The position numbers were made by a program, and so were the translations under genes. Below the pieces are notes generated by a model. The model saw only the letters and a program-made list of their open reading frames with translations. It was not told the DNA's origin and did no database searches. Below are positions 1 through 12,035 of a DNA stretch of 64,000 bases, one piece after another. The DNA comes from Ochotona curzoniae. Lineage: Eukaryota > Chordata > Mammalia > Lagomorpha > Ochotonidae. Each line of letters opens with the position of its first letter. Positions within the stretch are counted from its first letter, which is position 1. The DNA lies in the NCBI RefSeq assembly GCF_017591425.1, contig NW_024465746.1, forward strand, positions 1,488,001 through 1,552,000, given 5' to 3'.

Positions 1-960
1 CACTTCCTGCTCCATTCAGAGACCAGCTCTGTGCAATACCGCCCAGGGCAAGGTTGATGCGAGGCATAGGAAACTGCGCTTCCTGCCTGCTGCAGCACAT
101 CTGCTCTTATTGCTTTGCTTTACTCCTGGCCCTGATCTCATGGTTTTCTGGACTCTTGTGAAGACATCTTTGCTCCTAGAGCGCTTTTTACACTGACTTT
201 TCTGTAAGAGGGCCAAGCTCCGGCCTCCTGTCCAGGTGTCTCGCTGATGGTTCTCTCCCAGTTCTGAAGATTCGCTTCCTGATTGTGCTTCTTCTATAAA
301 GCTCACTGACTCTCACAGAGCATCTTCAAGACACTAGAGAAGCTGCGGAAAAACCAATAGGTAAATCAGGATGCTATTCTGGCTCCAAGAAATTCACAAC
401 TTCCCGAAAGAGCACTGGAAGAGGGAAACCATACATCTGAGAGACCCGTGAGGTGGGTGTGTGGGGGTGTGTGTGTGTGTGTGTGTGTGTGCGCATAAGT
501 GCATCCAAGTGTGGGTGTGCAGGTCTGTGTGCATATGAGCAGGGATGAACCAGGGAGGAGAAAGAAGGAGGACAGAAGTTAATAGCTGGGCAACTGGACA
601 CGCTGAGAGAAGTGCCCTCCGTTGTGACCTCTCTCTCGAGCCACAGCAGCAAAGGGACAGCAATTTCATTGAGTCACTTCTCGCTCAGTAGATCCCCTAC
701 AGTGTCTGAGATGGTGCTCACCAGCACGTTCGAGGCACAGATAGTATCAGACAGCTAGAGGGAGAGAGTCCGTTTTTACTGCTCATCTTAAACAAGTGTC
801 TTTTGCTGACACCCCACAATGACTTCATCCCCACATCACAAATCCCATTCTATTTCTTTTTCATGCAGAGTTGAAGGCCGTGGGGCTGCCACCAGCAACT
901 TTTTTGTTTTAATTCTACTCTTTAGCATTTCATCTTAAATGCAATCGAAGTTACGCTTAA
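1..960. other. Intergenic, no gene recognised
   Basis: I see no conserved coding pattern here. Open frames are short and overlap each other on both strands. The only structured element is a (GT)n tract at about 467-491. The stretch lies more than 40 kb downstream of the VAPA stop codon and looks like ordinary mixed intergenic sequence. Confidence 0.6.
467..491. repeat. (GT)n microsatellite
   Basis: An uninterrupted GT dinucleotide run of about 12 units, preceded by an imperfect GTGTGGGG stretch. The histidine/threonine-rich open frames crossing it are artefacts of the dinucleotide repeat. Confidence 0.9.
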
Positions 961-976
961 AAAGCTAAGCTTTTCA

Positions 977-1273
977 GGCCCAGCGCAATGGCGCAGTGGT
1001 TAAGGTCCTCCCCTTGCACGCCCGGGATCCCATATGGGTGCCAGTTCTAATCCCAGCAGCCCCGCTTCCCATCCAGCTCCCTGCTTGTGGCCCGGGAAAG
1101 CAGTCAAGGACAGCCCAAAGCCTTGGGACCCTGCACCCACTTCGTATTGGCTCAGCTCCAGCCGTTGCGCTCACCTGGGGAGTGACCCATCAGACGGAAG
1201 ATCTTCCTCTCTGTATCTCCTCTCTGTATATCCGCCTTTCCAATAAAAATAAAATAAATCTTAAAAAAAAAAG
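977..1273 (+). mobile_element. CSINE (lagomorph tRNA-derived SINE), young, full length
   Basis: The element starts with the tRNA-like head (GGCCCAGCGCAATGGCGCAG), has the central block with the GGGAAAGCAGTC motif, and ends in an AATAAA-rich, A-rich tail. It is flanked by a perfect 15-bp TSD, AAGCTAAGCTTTTCA, at 962-976 and 1274-1288. With the copy at 60102 it belongs to a subfamily whose head reads GCAGTGGTTAAGGTCCTC rather than CCTAGCGGCTAAAGTCCTC. The direct repeat shows L1-type retrotransposition. Confidence 0.95.
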
Positions 1274-1289
1274 AAGCTAAGCTTTTCAA

Positions 1290-4200
1290 CTTCCCACAGT
1301 ACTGGACCCCAATTCTACAGACCCTGCTTGGACAAAATCTCCTGCTGTGGTTTCAAAACCATATTTGCACACATTGTTATTTCTGCATGCTCCAACTTTT
1401 GGCTTCTGCATTCCAAGCTCCTGCGGCTGTGTAAAGTTCAGGAAGTCGATTCTCCCAGAACAAAGTGGTTTCTAACGTGACGGTTGCAGATCCAGACACC
1501 ATCACTGTAAGTCTGGCTTAATTTTTCTACAATTTCTTCTTCATCCTTTATCATTCCTTTCCTTACTCCCTCTCCTTGCTTTGTCCAATCCCATACACAC
1601 ACACACACACATACCTGAAGCCGCTGGCCCACCCCGTTTCATTTTAATGTCCTAATGCTGTTGGTGGAACACCAGGTGAGGGGCTGCAGTCCCACCCATT
1701 GGCAGGACAAGTTCAGAGCTGAGACCCCGCCGGAGGGCCTTACTCGAAATGAGATGCAGTCGATCAAGCCCAGCCCATCATTTCATACAGCCATCGCCCT
1801 GTTGTAGTCCTTACAATGGCCGGCCCGTGAGAGCTGGACAGCCTGAGACAACAAAGCCATGGTGGCAGCGGTCACTGGGCCCCTCTCTTCCCCAGCTCTG
1901 TAGTGCAGGGGCAAGCAGAGGGGCCCATGGCACCTGCCACGGAGGTGCCCAGGCAGAGGCGGGGCTTTTGGCCTTCCTGTACAGCTCCCCATGCCTCAGC
2001 CACATCCCCCATAAACTTCTCCCACCCCCTCCCCCACCCTTATCACCCCTCCCACCTCAACACCAGCTAGGGCTCCTCCTCCCACTGCCAGTGTTAACAG
2101 CTCCCACCACACCCACACCCCCACCCCACCCCACCCCTGGATTTTCAGGGTCCCATAGGGCAGGAAGAGGGGAAGGGACCGGAAGGGAAGGTTGCCTCAA
2201 TCACAAGCTGAGCCTGCACCTCTTTGGGCAAATGAACGGAAACATGCCCAGCCAGAAGACAAACTTGCTCACAAGAGAATGCCCACTGCCATTGGGGCCG
2301 GGGAGTCTCCCCTTTGGGAATCCCCTTGGATGCCTGAGAGCCAGGAATCAGGCAGGGTAAGCGTGTTAGCAAAATCAGGAGGGTCGCGCTATGTGAGCTG
2401 GCCTCTAAGGCTTTTATTGCAGGGCCTCTGCTCGGCAGGCCTTCCAGGGACCCCAACTCCAGCCTGCCGTCCTGGAGCTTAGCAATTGATCAACAAAGAC
2501 AAGCTCCCCCTTGTCACCTTTTAATTCCCCCTACTTGACTCATAGATCACTGTAACTCCCCACCCTACCTCCCCCTTGGATTCCACGGAGAACCAAGCCC
2601 AGCAGAGGCCCAGTGTGAGCCTTCCCTCCACCCACCCCCAGAAGGCTCTAGCGAGACGGCTGTGGGCTGGCCAGGGGCCCCCAGTCCTCCTGCCCTTGGG
2701 CGGCAGATGGAAACTGTATCAGAACATCTCGATTCCCGCAGGCCTCCACAGCACCACAATTCCCCTTTTACTGCCGTTTCCTTTGCAAATGCTCAGCACA
2801 ACTACATCTGTTTCCTTTCATTGGGACTTTTATGTTCTTCCAGCCAGAAAGGGAGAGAGGATAAAGTTCATTAACTCAGCAGAGCAAGAACTATGATGTC
2901 CACATAAATTTCACGGAGTTTGATGCTTTTCAGTATCGAAGCATTCAGCACCCTCTGCCCGCTCCTGCTTGCCAGGGTCAGAAGTGAAGACAACTGGTCA
3001 ACCTTAGGGTGCAGCCCCAAATAGCTTCCCAACCATCACAAATGTGCCATGTGCTTTCCAAAATAACTGTAACACACCCTGCCTGTCCCTAGGGTGCCGT
3101 CAAGAACTCTGGGACTGCGGCATTTGCTTTGTCTGCAACTGACTAAATCCACCTCAGACAGAGGGCAATAGAGCTGTCCACACATCATTTCTTAGAGATT
3201 ATGAGCTGCCATGACACGGGACAGAAATCCAGACCAGTGAACAAACATGGAGTTCATCCTAACCACACGCAACCTGCTGAGAGCCTTCGCCAGGGAGTGC
3301 CTGGCTGCAGCTTTTTAAGAAGATTGCTCTAGCGGTATTTCAGAAAGTGATGATTCTGGAATCTGAGGAAGCCAAGAGGGGTTCAGTGACCCAGCCCAGA
3401 GCTGACGGTGGCCTGGGGGGAGAGTACCAGCAGACAAGGATCTGAGGTGCACAGGAGAGACAAATTCACAGGCTTTGGTGACAAATCGGATGTTGATCAG
3501 GCGTGGGGGAATGAGAACGCCAGAATGGTGTAGCAATCCTTCAGGTCATCGGGTGGAGAGAGATCCCGCTGAGCTAGGAGAGGAAATAGATGCAAGGCAG
3601 TGGGTTAAAAAATGGGAAGTGATTCAGGTTTGGACACACTAAGCTTAAAGAACAGCTACTCCCCAACTCGTGATGTCCCAATAAAACTATCATACACTGA
3701 AAATATCCTGAGTCGAACAATATGTTTCACAAATCTCAACTACCAAACACCCCCAACTTCTCCTAGCCTCCCTTAAAACTCTCAGAGCATTTATGGAAGT
3801 GAACGGTTGGGCAAAATCGTCTAACCCCAAGCCAACTGTGTAACACTGTGCCGAAGGGCCCATCAGTGAAGGACGCTGGTAGCACAGCACACTGCAAAGC
3901 TAGGGTGCCTGCCCCGCTGTAACCACAGGACCCACTGTGAGCTGGTCTCACTGCTCCTGGTACCCAAGGAAGGCGTAAGCTTCGCACTGGCACTCGGAGA
4001 AGGGAAGATGATTTTTACATTATGTTTTTAACTTGAGTCATGGTCCATCAGGGACTGCCAGAGTGGGAATAAGCATTTGGTGGTGGAATGTGTGAAGGAA
4101 TTCAGGACCGGTGACCAGGCTAGACGCCTAGGTTTGCAAGGTTGGAAGACTCAGGGACTCTTTCCAACCCTGGCAACACTGACAACAACATCGACAGAGC

Positions 4201-6660
4201 AGGAAAGAGAAGCCAAAACCAAAGGAAATCAGGACATAGGCAACATGAGGAACTTGCAAAGGAGATGAGCGAGGCGGAAGAGAAGCTGAAACACGTGTGG
4301 CAGCAGGAAAGCTGAGAGAGTGCCAAGTGCTGCCAGGCATCCTTGGTTCAGGAGACGCTGGACAGGGACGCACTGGTGGCTTGCTTAGGGCTGTGTTGGT
4401 GGCAATGGAATCTGTGCACGAATGAAGGTGAGGAGGAGGAGACAAATTCGGACCAAGAGCCTGTGCAATGGCCACCTGGACGTGGTTGAAGGGAAGGACA
4501 GGCTGGAAGGGCACTGGCGGGGCAGGGGAGGAATGAGCTGAGCCGGAAGCCGGTGGAGGGTCGGATGGAGGGCCTGGAGGGCCGGATGGAGGGCCTGGGG
4601 CACAGGGAGACCAGGCTCTGGCAGAGAAGCCACAAGTCCCTGAGCCCGCAGACAGTCGGGAAGCAAGGCTGTGTCCTGGGGCTCTCCCTGGGTGAGTGAG
4701 CTCCCAGGCTGAGGGCCGCCCCGAGAGATGGCAACAGAATTCAAAGGAAGGCTACCCCGCAGCCGAGGGCGCCCCTCTCAGCCACCAGGGAGACCAGGAA
4801 AGAGTGACGGTGAGTAAGGCAGGTCATCGGGCAGTGCCGGTCTGGGTGCCCCTGAGAGCCAGGCACTAGCTGAGACCCTTCCACACTTGGCTTGTGCTCC
4901 ATCGTCCAGTGTTCATGGACCACCGGCCAGCGAGGAGGCCCCTTGAGAACAGCCCTGGGCTAACTGTGACCCCTGTGCCCGCTGGCCCTGCCATCCCACA
5001 AACTGCTCAGCCCCAGGCTCCGCGTGTGCAGAATCGCTCTTCCAGCAGAGACCTGGTGGCCATCCAAATCCCGTGGCTGGGACAGCCAGGCTGTCGCTGG
5101 GTCCTTGAGTTGGTGGTCAGAGCACAGACTGGGGGTGGGCGGAAAGCCCAAGACGAGATGCTCCATCTGCTTCACACCACGGCAACGAAGCAGGAAGGGA
5201 AAGAGAGCTGGGCGTGCGCAGAAGTGGCTGTATGCGTGCGTGAGGAGTGACCCGAACATAGCCCCGAAGACCCCCACCCTTTTGGACTCGGTACGATTTT
5301 TAATATGTTTCCCCTAAGTCTCGGCTTTGTTAAGATTCGCGAGCTCTGCAGGTTCCGATTTGGTGTTCTGCCAATCCACTGTAACGTGGTAACCCTGGTC
5401 TCATCAGTCCACTGTATCCTCATGGCCCAATACTGGACAGCCCTCTCCACCAATCCCTCACGGTCCTTTTCCCTAATCCCCGCCCACCGATCCCCTGCAG
5501 CTCAACCATCCTACAACAATCCCTCAGTGACCCCCTGCCCCAACATGCCACCCTTCCTGTTCCCGGCCTATCCCTCTCCTCCTCCTTTGTCTTGCTCCCC
5601 ACCCTTCCTTTGCAGACCTGTCTCCTCTCTCCCTGCCTCCACTCCTGTCCCGTGGCCCCTACCTGCTGGATTTGGCTCATTGTGGCAAATTTATCCTGAG
5701 GAGAGCTTAGTTAGTTACACGAACAGACTAACACATGGAGTGCCCTTGATTTCTAAAAATCCGTTCTCCGAGACATCACGCCCTCTGCGAGGTCAGCACT
5801 CATGCGTTCTGAGGGAAGAGCCCTCGTGACCTAATTTTCTTCCATAAGATCCCACCTCTTACACATCCTGCCACCCTGGGGCCCAAGCTGCCAGCACCTC
5901 GACTTCTGGGAGACAAATCACACTCAGGCCAGGGCAGAACTCAAGAGCCTGTGTCACTTTCCTGCCGTGTCCCCTGGGGCTGTGAGAGTCTGTTCCTACA
6001 GCTACACAAACAGGAGGCTGAATCACCAAGGCTGCCTGACTACAGCGCATCTTGAGCTGGAGGTCTGAACACACAGCACAACACAATACAACACATAACG
6101 AGGGTGATCCTACAGTGCTGCCTCACTCAGCCTCCTGGTGCTTTTCCATCTGCAAGCTCCACATGGTGCCTCCCTGGGAAGTGACCTTCTGTTGAGTCGG
6201 TTCAAGTCCCCTGGGAACATGGCTCGCAGGAGTCCTGACCGTCCTAACACCGTGAACTCACACGGGGGTGCTGCTGAGGGAGCCACTGCACATGGCCAGC
6301 ACACTGGCGGCTCCCTCAGGTGTCACCACCAGGAAAGCAGCAGTGACCCAGTGGCCACTGCTTCTGCAGCTAAGCCTCTGCATGCCCTCACTTTGCTCAT
6401 CTGTGAAATCAAGATAAAGAAAAAAGAAACCAGCCATCCCTTGGCATCCATGGGCAATACAATTCAGGACCCCTCTGGGCACCAAAACCCAGAGGAACTC
6501 AAGTTCCTTGCATAACGTGGCATCCAGATAAGCCTGCACCTGCCCGTGCATTTTAAGTCATCTCTGAATCACTTACAATAGCTGATGTCATGTAATGTGG
6601 TAGTTGTTATACAGTGTTGCTTAGGGAACAATGACAAAATGTCCATATATACCCATCCAC
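1290..6660. other. Intergenic, no gene recognised
   Basis: About 5.4 kb with no recognisable gene. It holds a short CA run near 1595-1611, a C/A-rich low-complexity tract at 2010-2140, a two-copy short tandem at about 4553-4599 and some GA-rich sequence. A 203-residue open frame at 1749-2360 is proline/serine-rich because it crosses the C-rich tract, and shows no domain. No clear SINE was recognised in this interval, which is unusual for the window. Confidence 0.55.
2010..2140. repeat. C-rich / CCCAC-rich low-complexity tract
   Basis: Repeated CCCACC and CCCTCCC runs give a G-run-rich minus strand with several GGG and GGGG blocks in about 130 bp. This composition can support G-quadruplex formation on the minus strand. 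No tandem unit is strict enough to call a minisatellite. Confidence 0.6.
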
Positions 6661-6671
6661 GCTCAACCTTT

Positions 6672-7000
6672 TAGAGATTTTTTTTTTTAATTTGAAAGAC
6701 AGAGTAATAGACACAGAAACAAAAATGGGCAAAAAGAGACCTTCCATGTTCCGGCTTACTTTCCAAATGACCACAACAGCCAAATCTGAGTCATGCTGAA
6801 ACTGGGATCCAGGAATTCCATCTGGTTCTCACACGTGGATGACAGGGGACCAAGTCTCAAGCCATCTTCTGCTGTCTTCCCAGACACATTAGCAAGAAAC
6901 TGGAGCAGAAGCAGGATGGCAGCGATTCTGACTGGCCCTGCAAGACGGGATGCTGGCTCCCCGAGCAGTGGCTTAGCCCACCGCACCACCACACTGGTTC
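6672..7000 (-). mobile_element. Old CSINE, minus strand
   Basis: Read on the minus strand, a T-rich/A-rich tail lies at the left end. It is followed by diverged versions of the SINE body: the 'ttccaaatgaccacaacagc' block, the AGCCATCTTCTGCTG block and the ACACATTAGCAAGAA block. The head at the right end keeps the 'gcttagcccaccgcacc' tRNA-derived part. Divergence is high and TSDs are not obvious, so this is an older subfamily. Confidence 0.75.
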
Positions 7001-7074
7001 CTGACACAACATTTTTTCCAGTTATTTTTCTTGATATGCAGTTGGTTGACTTCAGGGATGCCTAGCCTGTGGAG

Positions 7075-7180
7075 ACGGCAGGTTGAACAGCCCACCCCAC
7101 AGGGTTGTCATGCAGATTGAGTTAGTACCTGCGTGGAGTGCTTGGAATGGTGCTGGGCGCTGTACTGAGTTAGTGGTGCT
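7075..7180 (+). mobile_element. MIR fragment (3' part)
   Basis: The text 'cacagggttgtcatgcag' followed by 'agtgcttggaatggtgctgg' resembles the MIR core and 3' half (cf. 'cagggttgt..gaggat..gcgcttagaacagtgcctgg'). This is an ancient mammal-wide SINE remnant, heavily diverged. Confidence 0.5.
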
Positions 7181-7184
7181 CAGC

Positions 7185-9290
7185 CAAGGGCCCCTTCGAG
7201 CTGTGCGGATGGCTTGGGTAGCCCCAGTGCTTCTGGGGCCTGTGGAGCTGACAGAAGTCCAGGGGATGTCGTAGGAAGGTGACTGTCTCAACCCATGGGG
7301 AGGCATGGACTACGGCCTACAGCAAGAACTTCAAGTGCAGGCCATCCTGCCTGCAGGTGTGCACCCGCCCAGCACACCCCCTCGCATCTGCCCTACTCTG
7401 CACTCCACCTGTATTTCCTCTTGGCCAGCTCACCACAGTCCCAAAAGGCCCGCGAGTGAGTTCAGGGTCTTCACAGGGTCGTCGCAGTGTCAGCCCGTAT
7501 GGCAGGTGCAGAGAGCAGCTTCACAGGGAGAACCCAGGCAAGGGAAGGTTCCAGACACTCTCCCTGCAGCCTGCCTACTGCCTCCACCCTTGACCCTGGT
7601 CTTCCAGAGGCAGTGATGTGGGTGGAGTTTCCCTGACTTGCCCTGGCAGGTTCTAGGGCTCCAGTTGTGGCTGATATTTCGAATCTAGAGACAGAGAAGA
7701 AGGTATTGCACAGGACCATACGCTCCAATCACACAACTTGCAAATCTGCTCTGCATTTCCAGTTCATCAGACCCCGATGGTGAGGTGGAGGGAGAACTGC
7801 ACGAGACCTGCACGTGACTCTGTTTGCTACTGGGACACATAGCTGGACTTGGAGCAAAGACAAACTCACCGGACTTTGAGCAGATCCAACAAGCAGCCAA
7901 CAACTTGGGACAGGAATAAAGGCAGCCTTGACACAGGGTAGAGCTGAGCTCTGTGATGGGGATGAATGCTTAGTTTTATCTCCTATCTGTTTCTGCGATC
8001 ACGAGCCTGTTTTCCGGGAATTCACTTCCTGCCAAGGCAAAGGACAAGAGTTCATAAGAAATAAACTCCTTCAGAGTTCGGATGAGCTTCTGGCTGTTTG
8101 CTATCATTTGTGCAGAGGGAAAAAAATGCATTTGCATAGAGGTCTGTGTAAAGAGAGGACAGACTGTCCTGGCTTGACCATAGATGGGCTCAGGAATGGT
8201 ACCCTGTTCCTGGGAGCAGGGAAAAGCAGGGTGTACGAGGGCAGGGAAGGGCGGACCAGCTGGGCAGGGGTCCCTCCCTGCTGTCAAATCCCCCAGAGTC
8301 GATGTGCCTTCGCTTTGGGTCTGTGAGGCCGGCCCAAGAGGAGCTGCTGCGCCAGGGTAGAACAGGGCACCTGCTGTGCCAGGATAGAATAGGGTACCTG
8401 CTGTGCCAGAGTAGAACAGGGTACCCGCTGTGCCAGGTAGAACAGGGCACCTGGGAACAAAAGGCCAGTGTTGGCTCTCCTGGTCTTTCACCTGCGCAGT
8501 GAGAAAACCCAGTGGAAGCTGCCCACTCGTGCACCCCACGTGCCCTGTGGAATCCTTTCCTCAAAAGGGAAAGCACTGAGCTGTAGACAAAGGCGGGGCC
8601 TGTGTTTTCTCCTGTGTTTAAGGAGCAGCAGCCATGCCAAAAGTGATTGAATCTGCACAATTGTAGGAACAAAGAGGAGACATTTGTAGGTCAGCCTTCC
8701 TCTCCTCAGACTCCAGCATGAGCAAAGCAACAGCGCAGGCTCCGTGCAGGTGCAGGGTGGCCAGCCAGTCACCGAAGCCACCGTACTCTACCCTTACGGG
8801 GTACTGCAGGCCTCCAGCCCAGCGTGACAGTGACACTGCGCAGACCTGATCATCGAATCCCCTCAAACCCACATGTGGCCATATCGGGGAACAAGCCCAC
8901 GAAGTGAAGCTTGCCAAAGAAACAAGCCAAAGGTGTGTGGTCATGGCCTGAGATTACGAGCATGTGGGTGTGCTTTAAATGCTGTCCCCCAGGGGGACCG
9001 CCCATGGCCTCTCCGAATGCAGACAATGAACTACTCGGAGGGTGCACCCTGAAAATGGCCCTGGAGAGGAACCCTCATCCCCCGCTCAAGAGCTGGAGAC
9101 AAGCTCGTGAGCTGGGATGGCGTTATAAATACATAATTTGATGATGATGAATAGAACTCATGCGTTCAGGAAATCTTCAAGGGAGCTCATGAAACTGTCT
9201 TAGGAGAACACTTTCAAGGATTTAGGAGTAGTTTGGGAATGAAAATTATCTTTTAATTCAATTTTGCATGTATGTTTTCTTAATAAAGAT
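7185..9290. other. Intergenic, no gene recognised
   Basis: About 2.1 kb without a recognisable gene or SINE. A small 27-bp minisatellite lies at 8351-8453. The long antisense frames at 7976-8539 and 8190-8672 cross that minisatellite, show no known domain, and are treated as chance frames. Confidence 0.55.
8351..8453. repeat. 27-bp minisatellite, about 4 copies
   Basis: Units begin GCCAGGGTAGAACAGGG and end GCACCTGCTGT, at 8351-8377, 8378-8404, 8405-8431 and a partial unit to 8453. Copies differ by a few substitutions (GGCACC/GGTACC, ACAGGG/ATAGGG). Confidence 0.85.
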
Positions 9291-9389
9291 GGATTTTTTT
9301 ATAAAGATTCACTTTTTTTTTTTTTTAATCTGAAAGACAGTTACAAAGAGAAAAGGAGAAGAAGATGGAGGACAGAACAAATCAACTAC

Positions 9390-9765
9390 CCCAGGCATGT
9401 GTTGGCAACGAAAATCCGGGCAAACAGAGGCTCTAAGGTGGACTGTGTCAACCAGTGGATTCTGGAGAGATGTCATCGTGCTTGGAATGGTGAGACTGGC
9501 AGCAATTCAGAACTGTTAAACTATCAAAACCACTTGAGCAGGACCCTCGGAGCATGCCCCACTTCGGGGACCTGGGATGGGTGGGAGACTGGGTGGGGCT
9601 TCTCCCTCTATCACCCCTTCCCCCAGATACAGAAAAAAAAAATCACAATAATAATAACATGGAAACAAAAGTCTTACCCACTTTCCTGTAGCCCTTGACC
9701 CTTTGTGCCCTAATCACCTATGTAAAGACTTACAAAATAAAATAATTACAGATAAATAAATAAAA
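9390..9765 (+). repeat. Unclassified dispersed repeat, copy 1
   Basis: This stretch is related to 63125-63508. The two share, in order, a 'gcaa.a.cc.gggcaaa' start, an 'actgtgtca' block, a 'cttgagcaggaccctcggag' block (here) matching 'ctcaagcggaaccctcagag' (there), a 'cccc..agatacag' block, and a 'cctgtagcccttgaccct' segment followed by an A-rich end. It ends in AAATAAA-rich sequence, which suggests a retroelement 3' end. I could not assign a family; a diverged L1 3' UTR or an LTR fragment are possibilities. Confidence 0.5.
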
Positions 9766-9779
9766 GTTTAAAAAAAAGA

Positions 9780-10045
9780 AAGAGAGAAAAGGAGAGATAA
9801 GAGAGGCCTTCCATCTGCTGGTTCACTTCCCTCCCCAAAATGGCCGCAGCAGCCAGAGCTGGGCTGGCTAGTTCAAAGCCAGGAGCCCAAGTGCAGGGGC
9901 ACTTGAGCCATCCTCCACTGCTCTTCCAGGACGTTAGCAAGGAGCTGGATCAGAAGCGGAGCAGCCAGGACCTGAACTGGACCCCCTTTGGGGTCCTGGT
10001 GCCACTGGCGGAAGCCTGACTTGCTATGCCAAAGCACTGGCCTCT
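9780..10045 (-). mobile_element. Old CSINE, minus strand
   Basis: In reverse orientation, a GAGAGA-rich 3' portion at the left is followed by 'ccatctgctggttcacttcc', 'aaaatggccgcagcagccag', the GAGCCATCCTCCACTGCTCTTCC block and the head remnant near 10010-10045. It lies directly beside the end of the unclassified repeat at 9390-9765. Confidence 0.8.
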
Positions 10046-10214
10046 GCACGAACTCACTGAAGCCACCATGTGAATGCATCTTATAAATAAAAAGTTGACT
10101 TATAATAGGCATACTTATAGGTTAATCTATACTTGTAAATTATTATGCAACACAACCAGATTTTGAATACAAGCCTGCATTTAACAATCTGCATTTAATA
10201 AATGCATTTAACAA

Positions 10215-10337
10215 GTGTCGTGCTGCGTTGGGTATGTGTTAGGCACGAACACTCCCAGCGGTGTAGCCTTATCCCTGTTTTACGGTTGAGGAAACCAAGG
10301 CAGGGAGCTTCAGAAACTTGCTCCAAATCACCCGGAC
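10215..10337 (+). mobile_element. MIR fragment
   Basis: The series 'ttatccctgttttacggttg', 'aggaaaccaaggcaggg' and 'aacttgctccaaatcacc' matches the classic MIR central core ('cccattttacagatgaggaaactgaggc...aacttgcccaaggtcac'). Ancient and diverged, but unmistakable. Confidence 0.8.
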
Positions 10338-10339
10338 TC

Positions 10340-11300
10340 TCCCAGGCCCCTGCGCAGGACGAGCCTCCATCCCCAGCGGACGGGAAGCCTCCACTCTCCT
10401 GCCTCCTTGGACCAGACAACATGGACGAGAACCATGCTCACACCCCAGAGCTTTTGTTGCCCCAGAAGACTCTGTGACACTGCCCACAGCTCACCACCAT
10501 CACTCTCCTGGCCCCTGGGTTTCAATTAAGCAGTAGATACTTCCAGAAGGAAGGAAAACACAGGACAACCTCAGATGTTTCACAAACTCAGACGCGTGCT
10601 CCCTTTGTCATGAACAATCTCATTCGTTTTCTCATAAAGGCATCGGGTGCACACGCTGGGGGACTCACCAAGGGACCAATTGCAGACCTGATAAGAGACT
10701 AGTTCATTGACCGTCCTCATCGGCCAGGGACACCCACAGCCTGCGCCTGGGGGCCTGAAGGGCCCACGCGCATCAGGAGGCCCTGCCCCAAGGTCTTCCC
10801 ACACCTGCAGCACAGCGGGACAGTGTCTAGTTCACTCCCTGACAAAGTTTGAGAGGAGGTGACATTCAGTCTGCCTAGCTCCTAAGTATAAGAAGCATCT
10901 TCAAAAAACTTCCAGGAGAATAGATTTGAAAGTGGGAGTTTATCTCGGTGTGTAAAGGGTTTGTTTTTTTTTTTTTTTAACATGGAAAAATGCATATTAA
11001 TAAGAAACTATGCATGGATTTCAACAAAAATTTTTGGTTCCAAATTAATTCGTAGGGTTAATTCCACTTTCTGTGACTATTTTAAAGCACCGTCGCCACG
11101 CCGGAAGAATCCTGCCACAGTATTTGGGCAGGGACTGCCAACTGCCTTGCTCTGAACAAGATTACCTGGTGCTCCTTCAAAAAGCGGCAGCCCAAGAAGC
11201 GAGCCCTGACTGCTCAGGCTGTGCCTAAGCAACCGTACAATGTCCCCTGCCCAGCAGCTTTGTTCTTAGAAACCTCAGCTAGGGCGAGAAAGCCATGGTT
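10340..11300. other. Intergenic, no gene recognised
   Basis: Mixed-composition sequence without an identifiable gene. A T-run near 10963-10977 and an AT-rich patch at 10960-11080 are the only low-complexity features. Confidence 0.5.
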
Positions 11301-11305
11301 TACTT

Positions 11306-11339
11306 TGAGTCATTTGCAAATGCCACCACAAGGGGGCGC
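11306..11339 (+). promoter_or_regulatory. Candidate regulatory cluster: AP-1, octamer-type palindrome, CTCF-like core
   Basis: TGAGTCA (AP-1 consensus) lies at 11306-11312. It overlaps the perfect 12-bp palindrome CATTTGCAAATG at 11311-11322, which contains an octamer/C-EBP-like core. CCACAAGGGGGCGC at 11326-11339 fits 13 of 14 positions of the CTCF core consensus as I know it. The sequence just right of it is CpG-rich (GCGCGCGGCGCTGCGCG). The motifs are seen directly; binding and function are inferred. Confidence 0.45.
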
Positions 11340-11904
11340 GCGGCGCTGCGCGTGCAGCCAGGCTGTGCGAGGAGCTCTGCAAGGCAGGTGGGCTCGCCTC
11401 GCCCTGCTCACCTGCGCTCTCACGCATCACAGCTCCTCCCACCACACGTGGAGCGCATGCAGCTTCTAGATGTGGGTTGGCCACGGACTCACTTTCCTAG
11501 AAAGGACAGCCGCCAGCTCAGCATCCAGGACTACGGAAACTTCAACCTGAGATCAGCCAGCCAACCCGGAAGGTGAAGCGCTGCCCAAGACCTTCTGAGC
11601 TGCCTCCCTGACCCGCAGCTATCCCAGGATGCAGGTGTGGCCCAGCCAAGGCCAAACCACCACCCCGCTGACCCACAAACCCTCAGTAAAACGGCCTGAT
11701 TGAACCTCTCCGTTTGGGAGTGGTTTGCCCTAGGACAACAGGGAAGCGACCCATTTTGTTTCAATCGGTGACCAGAATGGCTGTGCAGCCCCTCGGCCGT
11801 AACACACTTTCTCTCTTAGGTGGTGTGATCCAGACACAGAACCAAGGGGCAGAGGGGGAAGTATCATGGAGCTAGCATACAGCAGGTGAAACTTGGGAAA
11901 ATGC

Positions 11905-12035
11905 CAGCTCTTAGAATCACTTGCTAGAAACTTGCCCAGCCTTGCTTTCTCATCTATAAAACTGTAACAATACCCCTCTCTCACAAAGATGTGGGAAATC
12001 AATGCGCTAACACAAAGAGTCTAGCTCCTGGAAGG
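11905..12035 (+). mobile_element. Probable MIR fragment
   Basis: 'cttgcccagccttgctttct', 'catctataaaactgtaacaa' and 'taccc..tctcacaaagatgtg' follow the MIR pattern 'cctcagtttcctcatctgtaaaatgg...tacctacctcacagggttgtg'. It lies directly left of the expanded CSINE at 12060-12848. Confidence 0.6.

Noticed and set aside
1749..2360. 203-residue plus-strand open frame
   Set aside because: Proline/serine-rich because it crosses a C-rich low-complexity tract. It has overlapping frames on the other strand, no domain, and no splice or promoter context.
7976..8672. Two long minus-strand frames with repeated LFY-GTAG residues
   Set aside because: The residue repeat is the 27-bp DNA minisatellite at 8351-8453 read in antisense.
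9264..9698. 144-residue plus-strand frame near 9.3 kb
   Set aside because: Covers a poly-T run and the unclassified repeat also present at 63.1 kb; no protein family recognised.
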